In this document: one piece after another, positions 58,888 to 64,000 of the stretch | Numbering within the stretch: position 1 is the first letter of the stretch | Layout: each line of letters starts with the position of its first letter | DNA from: Calvatia gigantea | Taxonomy: Eukaryota > Basidiomycota > Agaricomycetes > Agaricales > Lycoperdaceae | DNA: 64,000 bases | Assembly (NCBI GenBank): GCA_025093985.1 | Contig: JACAAK010000012.1 | Location: 806,001 to 870,000 of the forward strand | Direction: 5' to 3' | The notes under the pieces: generated by a model | What the model was told of the DNA's origin: nothing | Databases searched by the model: none | The model's input: only the letters and a program-made list of their open reading frames with translations | Made by a program: the position numbers and the translations under genes

Positions 58888-59439
58888 CTTGTCAATGTTA
58901 TGGCCACACCTCGAGCGCATCTATTAACGTCATGTACGACCTTGAGTCGTGGCGGTGGCGCAACAGCAACAGGCATCGGTTGTTCCATTTACGTCCGATT
59001 GTTCGAATTTACAAAAGATTTATCTGGGTGATTGTATGAACCATATGACTGAGGCGCTAAAGATGGTGGTTGCGACGAGGATGCGGGGTTGGTGCCCCCC
59101 GGGAGGAGGGCGACGGAGAGCGATGGGCAACCGTGTATATTGGAATTGTATGTAACAGGTATAGGGCCAGAGTCGTCCGCAGGGCAAGGCGTGGTTTGAG
59201 CAGAGGCTGCCGCTGTTTTATTTGGATGCTAGATGGAAAGATACTGGATCTCATGGTTGATGATGTACTCATGTGGGTCTTGATAGAATAGACATGTAGA
59301 ATTAGTGTATTCCAGCCGGAGGCATTCATTACAACTTCATTTGGGTATAGTCATTACAACCGTCAATGTGCTCTTTCCCGTGTGCATACAATATCAGAAA
59401 GGGCGGAAGTGGTAATTATAGCCGTGAGGCATTATTGAG

Positions 59440-60240
59440 AGTGAGTGAAATGGGATGTGAGCTTCATGAGCCCTGATTACAATGCCCCATGAGAGGCGTA
59501 ATTTGAGCTTGGCGCAGAGCCAAATAACTCCTGGGAGGGAGAATCCTAGATCAGTGAGGTATTCCAGGGGAACACCCCACCCAAGGAGGTCAAGCAGTAG
59601 CTCAATGCACCTGTCGACTTGTTCCTCGTCGCCTGCAACTCAGTTATTTACCGTAAAATCAAGCGAAAGCAGCAAGTTGTACGCACAGACTACTCCAGGA
59701 CGAGCAGTAATAGGAGGGCCATTATACAGGATTTCTGGACTCACGACAGTGGGCCTCTCGAAATAAGGCGCTGATGCTATCAATCTTGAGTCAGCAAGGT
59801 GGCGGGGTGCGGGGTGAAAGCCGTTGGCCCACTATGGTAAGTTCGTTGATGCGCCCTTTCGCGCCTACTCGCGCCGCCATCCATCGCAGGGTCCACACTG
59901 CGGCGGCGACTGCGCCTCACATGACGCACAGGCCCAATGGCCCCCCCAGTGGTGACGGCGGTGGCCACGACGTCCTCCTTGGGGAGGGCGGAGCCTCTCC
60001 AGACATCGCGAGCAGCGTCGTGGAGGACTGTAGGGGCAGATAGGACAGATTTAGGAGTGGATCGGAGGGAGGATGGAGGAGTACTCGATGGGGGATGCAT
60101 CGGAGGGGTAGGATGGCAGCTTTCCACGGGCTCAACACCTTATAAAACCAGTTGCGCCACACTTCCCTATGTTGGACAGTGAGGACAGACCCATTCTGAA
60201 GAGTCCACATGTCGCCAACGGGCTCACACACGATCTCAAG
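59440..60240 (-). pseudogene. Degenerate coding remnant of unknown protein, minus strand
   Basis: Two stretches look coding. One at about 60235-60110 reads EIVCEPVGDMWTLQNGSVLT, then VWRNWFYKVL. The other, about 59800-59450, reads SPEILYNGPPITARPGVVCA, then CIELLLDLLGWGVPLEYLTD, with one TGA between them (near 59645). Composition and hydrophobic spacing suggest a protein, but I know no family with confidence. It may be two separate remnants. The part at 59621-59727 is duplicated at 58786. Confidence 0.3.
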
Positions 60241-60368
60241 GTGAACAGAGATGTACTCTTACAACATTCCTACACCACCTTGTATACTCTTTTTCTTTGT
60301 GAAATATAATGTTGGACATTGTTGTCCCCGCTCTCTCTCCCTCCCACCACCACCATCTTCAGCCAGCC

Positions 60369-63300
60369 ATGCGATTCCGCACACTCGAAATTCGCTGGCA
60401 CGACTCAAAACCCATCTCAACCTGCGACTTTCAACCCGTGCCCTTCAAGCGTGCGCGTCCTCCAGTAGGAAACGACGACAGGTTCGCAGGGCACTCCTAT
60501 CGGTTGGCGACAGGGGGTGAGGACAACCATGTCCGCGTATGTCCCACTTTTTTTGTCGTTTTTTCTGCCCGCTCTTCATCTCTCGAGACTATTCAAAATA
60601 GGTCTGGATGGTCTATCCTAACATTCGACCTACGTCTCTTGTCAAGGATGACCCGAACCCCGGCGCGCCGCGTCCTCCCCGAATAGAGTATCTTTCTACT
60701 CTCAGTCGACATTCTGCCGCAGTTAATGTAGTCCGTTTCTCTCCAAACGGTATGTACATTCTCAGTCTATCTGATGTTCTGAGGTTGTAAACTGCTGTAA
60801 TTAGGCGAGTTCATTGCCTCTGCTGGAGATGGTGCGTACCCACCCACCTACCTACCTTGTTACGACGCGCTTTTCTCAATGTCTCTGTGTTTTTATGCAG
60901 ACGGCATGATTATTATTTGGGCTCAGTCCACGAACCCACATTCTGGTGCCTATGGAAGCGATATTCCTCCAGACGAATTGCAATTGGACAAGGAGTTTTG
61001 GAAACCACGGACAACTTTCCGGTGGGTAATCCCGTCGTTCAATTTTCTGTATAAAATCTGAAATCGGGACAGGTGTACTACAATGCAAGTCTACGATCTC
61101 GCTTGGAGCCCAACAGGGGAGTACATTATCGCCGGCAGTACGGACAACACAGCACGCGTCTTCAGCTCTGTCGATGGTTCGTGTCTCATTTCCACGGTTC
61201 ATCTCTCCGCCTAATCTAATATCCGCTGCCACAGGAAAATGTGTTTGCGAAATCGCCGAGCACAATCATTTCGTACAGGGCGTCGCCTGGGACCCTCTCA
61301 ACGAATATATCGCAACTCAAAGCAGTGACCGCTCCATGCACATCTATCGCATTTCCACCAAAAATGGCACCTTCGAAGCTCACGCTGTTAGCCGCAACAC
61401 CAAAATGCCTCATCACAACCCCAGCAACAGCACTGGCGGCACCAGACACACCCGTACACCAAGTGCACATAGCACATCAGCAACCCGTCCAAAAATGTTC
61501 CGCAGCGAATCTAGCCAAAGCGACGCCGAATCTGCTGTTGATGACGCTACACCCCTCACACCCGCTACATCTGTAGCCAGCACACCCTCTTTAACGATGT
61601 TCCCTCCCCCACCTGTCCTCCTTGACAAATCTCAAGGTAGTGGTGGTGGTGGGGGGCCCTCCTCTCGTCGATCATCATTCAGCGCTAGCTCAAACGCCCC
61701 AAACTCCCCACATTCATCTTTCCGATATGGTCGTTCCCCATCCCCTATGGCCCCATTACCCGCTATCAGGAGTTTGCCGGCCACTTCTGCTTGGGTTAAT
61801 GTCAAGCTGTATGGGGATGAGAGTTACACCAACTTTTTTAGGAGGCTGACATTCAGTCCCGATGGGGGGTTATTACTTAGCCCGGCAGGGCAATTTCAGG
61901 ATCCGATTATCATTCCGCCGAGCCTGTCAACCAAGGGTGGTTCGGCTTCTGGCGTTAAAGAAGAGGGGTCCGGCACGGGAGGGGGGACCACGCCGAAGAG
62001 AGGAAGGAAAGGCCGACCGAGCGTTATCACTGAGACTTCTTCGGCTGTTTCGTCTGCCGGTGGAAGTGCTGGTGGAAGTGCTAGTGCAGCGAATGCGAGT
62101 ACATCGACGTCGACGTCTTCGGTGTATATCTATTCAAGGGCAAACTTCGCGAGACCTCCCATTGCACAGCTACCTGGGCATAAGAAAGCCAGCGTGGCTG
62201 TTCGGTTCTCGCCGATCCTGTATGAACTTCGACCTCATGTTGAAGCTGCGTCAGGCGATCGTGAAATTGCATCGGAAACCAAGACAGCTGCCTTGGAAAG
62301 GGACGTAGAGGGCACGTTGGACGTGGATTTTATTGGGCCGACCGTGATCGTCAGTCCGGCTCCGAACGACGTGCCTACACCCTCGTCATCCACCCAAGCA
62401 TCCTTGTTGACTCCTCAACGCACTCCTGCCCAAACTCAGAACCCTTTCATTGCCTCGCCTTTACCCCATCTCGCACTTTCGACATCGCAGTTGGAAGGAG
62501 GTAATGTAACCTTGCCTTCGCCTGGGTTGTCACCTATGGATTTGAGACCACCTACACCTGCTGCTTCGAAACCTCCCACCCCGGCTATTCATGCACACAA
62601 TCAAGTACAAGGGCAAGCTGGTGCAACCACAGCGACGGTCCCTGCGAATACGGCCTCTGTATTTGCATTATCGTACAGGATGTTGTATGCCGTCCTGACT
62701 ATGGATGCCGTCGCGATCTACGACACCCAACAAGCCGGTCCCGTCTGTCTTTTGACAAACTTGCATTATGATGAATTCACTGATATGACATGGTATGTGC
62801 TATCTCCAAGCATCTACCTATACTAACTAATTTCATTACAGGTCGTCAGACGGTCAAACACTCCTACTCTCGTCCCGAGACGGTTATTGCACCGTCATCA
62901 TTTTCGACGAAATCCTACCAACGTCACATACACAACAACACGCACTCCAACTTCAATCCATCGCACATCACAATTCCGTCCCACTCGTGTCTAGTTCTGC
63001 TACCAGCACACCTGCGACATCTACTATCGGCCTTCCGCATCTCCATGCGCACACGCCTTCGACCGTATCGAAGAAACGTAGTGAGCCACCTTTGACACCT
63101 GCTGCCAGTACGGATGGAGAAGGTAGTGGTCCTTCGTATTTCGTCAGCCAATCGGGTTCCAACACTACACCTATTCCAGCCTCAGCTCCAACTGTGAACC
63201 CAAGTACTACAAATGCTGTTACCGCCGCCGTGGGTTCGATTTCCGGAACTTCTACCAAGGAAGCACAGAAACGGCAAGCACCCGGCAGTAGCGCAACTAG

Positions 63301-63406
63301 CGATGCCGATGATACAAATGCAGGTAATGCTAGTACTGCGGAACAACAGCCACCAAAGAAGAAGAGACGCGTTGCGCTCATGCGCGTGGGTGATTTGGAC
63401 TCGTGA
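60369..63406 (+). CDS. CAC2: Chromatin assembly factor 1 subunit B (p60/Cac2), WD40 protein, seven exons
   Basis: Exons 60369-60536, 60602-60749, 60805-60831, 60901-61021, 61073-61176, 61235-62792, 62842-63406: 2691 nt, 896 residues, in frame at every junction. Introns are 49-69 nt, all GT-AG; intron 5 has the unusual donor GTTCGT. It starts like CAF-1 p60 (MRFRTLEIRWHDSKPI). WD repeats follow in exons 1-6 (RLATGGEDNHVRVW, AVNVVRFSPNGEFIASAGDD, DLAWSPTGEYIIAGSTDNTA, GVAWDPLNEYIATQSSDRSM), and the p60 hallmarks FFRRLTFSPDG, PGHKKASVAVRFSP and LSSRDGYCTVIIFDE. Low-complexity inserts lie at about residues 241-371, 421-483 and 554-658. A nuclear localisation signal PKKKRRV is near the end. CAF-1 deposits H3-H4 behind the replication fork. 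No sign of decay. Confidence 0.95.
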
Positions 63407-64000
63407 TTCCATTTTCTCTCCTTTGACAGTTCGATGCCTGGTCTATGCCCTATTCTATGGCTATTGCAGTGTTGGTATGGACGTTTCTTTCTCCTTGTGG
63501 TACAATGATATGACCTTTAGGAGGTGGGAGCTTCTCGCGCTCGGATTCGTTTTACCTTTGTATAATTGATATGTTGTATATTGTCCTTGTTCTTTTTTTT
63601 TTATGGCTCACCCCTATCCCCTTATTGATCACCCCTTTATTTGTTTGTCTGTGGACCTCTTAAACTCCATAAACAAGAGGTCCCCGACACGTGTTCGTTC
63701 TTGCCCTGTTTCTGTTTCCCCCCTCTTCGTTGATGGTCCCTTGATTTTCTCGCATATGTTATGAATAAGTAATTCCCGTCAACTCAGCAACCTTTGTATG
63801 ATAATGGTGCAGTTGCTGCCTTGATCCAAGCTTGTCTCCCAAGCACTACCTTCCATCAGATGCCTCTTTTTGATCCATTAATATATCAATTTTGATCTTC
63901 GTACACAGGTTAATCATCTTCATACCCGGTGTCATACAAGTTTAATATAGTCCATCTTTGGCCAAAATGTATAACCATTCAAAGGCTGGCAGGACGAGGA
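63407..64000 (+). other. Downstream region of CAC2, no further gene seen
   Basis: T-rich stretch at about 63594 and an AATAAG near 63767 could belong to 3' end formation. No ORF is supported up to the window end. Confidence 0.5.

Overview
The window looks like a repeat-rich stretch of a filamentous basidiomycete genome, probably a mushroom-forming Agaricomycete. The clearest evidence is a seven-exon host gene with very short introns (49 to 69 nt), GT-AG borders and CT-rich acceptors at 60.4-63.4 kb, which encodes the WD40 subunit of chromatin assembly factor 1 (CAF-1 p60, Cac2). Other evidence is an HNH-nuclease-like paralogue pair of a type I recall as common in Agaricomycetes, and abundant Copia and chromodomain Ty3 retrotransposons. 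No species is assigned.

Layout. From 1 to about 55.5 kb the window is a nest of LTR retrotransposons with no recognisable host gene. 1-7054: two sibling Copia elements, X inserted into the gag of Y. 7055-11619: a second Copia family on the minus strand, itself inserted into a large minus-strand Ty3-type element (family A, 11620-20131). A in turn interrupts the 5' LTR of a third Copia element (20132-25119). 25.1-28.5 kb: non-coding sequence with a lone Copia LTR and unexplained motif clusters. 28.5-51.98 kb: seven copies or fragments of a chromodomain Ty3 family (family B) in both orientations. Element B (35822-42208) is complete and sits inside element C with a perfect 5-bp target duplication. 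52.5-55.5 kb: a 5'-truncated family-A element and the tail of a Copia element. 56.2-58.7 kb: two head-to-head HNH-like pseudogenes. 58.7-60.3 kb: a degenerate coding remnant and a duplicated segment. 60.4-63.4 kb: CAC2.

How the parts work. The elements follow the usual gag, protease, reverse transcriptase, RNase H and integrase logic (Copia: integrase before RT; Ty3: integrase after RNase H, then a chromodomain). Two features are unusual. Both Ty3 families carry a third open reading frame after pol, in the position where retroviruses keep env, but neither product looks like an envelope. In family B it starts exactly 6 nt after the pol stop, in the same frame, in four separate copies. Both Ty3 families also appear to be self-primed: the primer-binding site is complementary (8-11 nt) to the predicted 5' end of the element's own transcript, as known for Tf1/sushi. 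Two Copia families instead have a PBS matching the anticodon arm of initiator tRNA-Met.

Decay. The elements are inactivated mainly by nonsense and missense transitions rather than indels. In about 19.7 kb of retroelement reading frame I found 44 premature stops and no frameshift; 37 of the 44 are TGA, mostly where Arg is expected (CGA to TGA). The two LTRs of element B differ by 10 transitions, 8 of them at CpG. This points to cytosine methylation with deamination, or a RIP-like process, acting on CpG.
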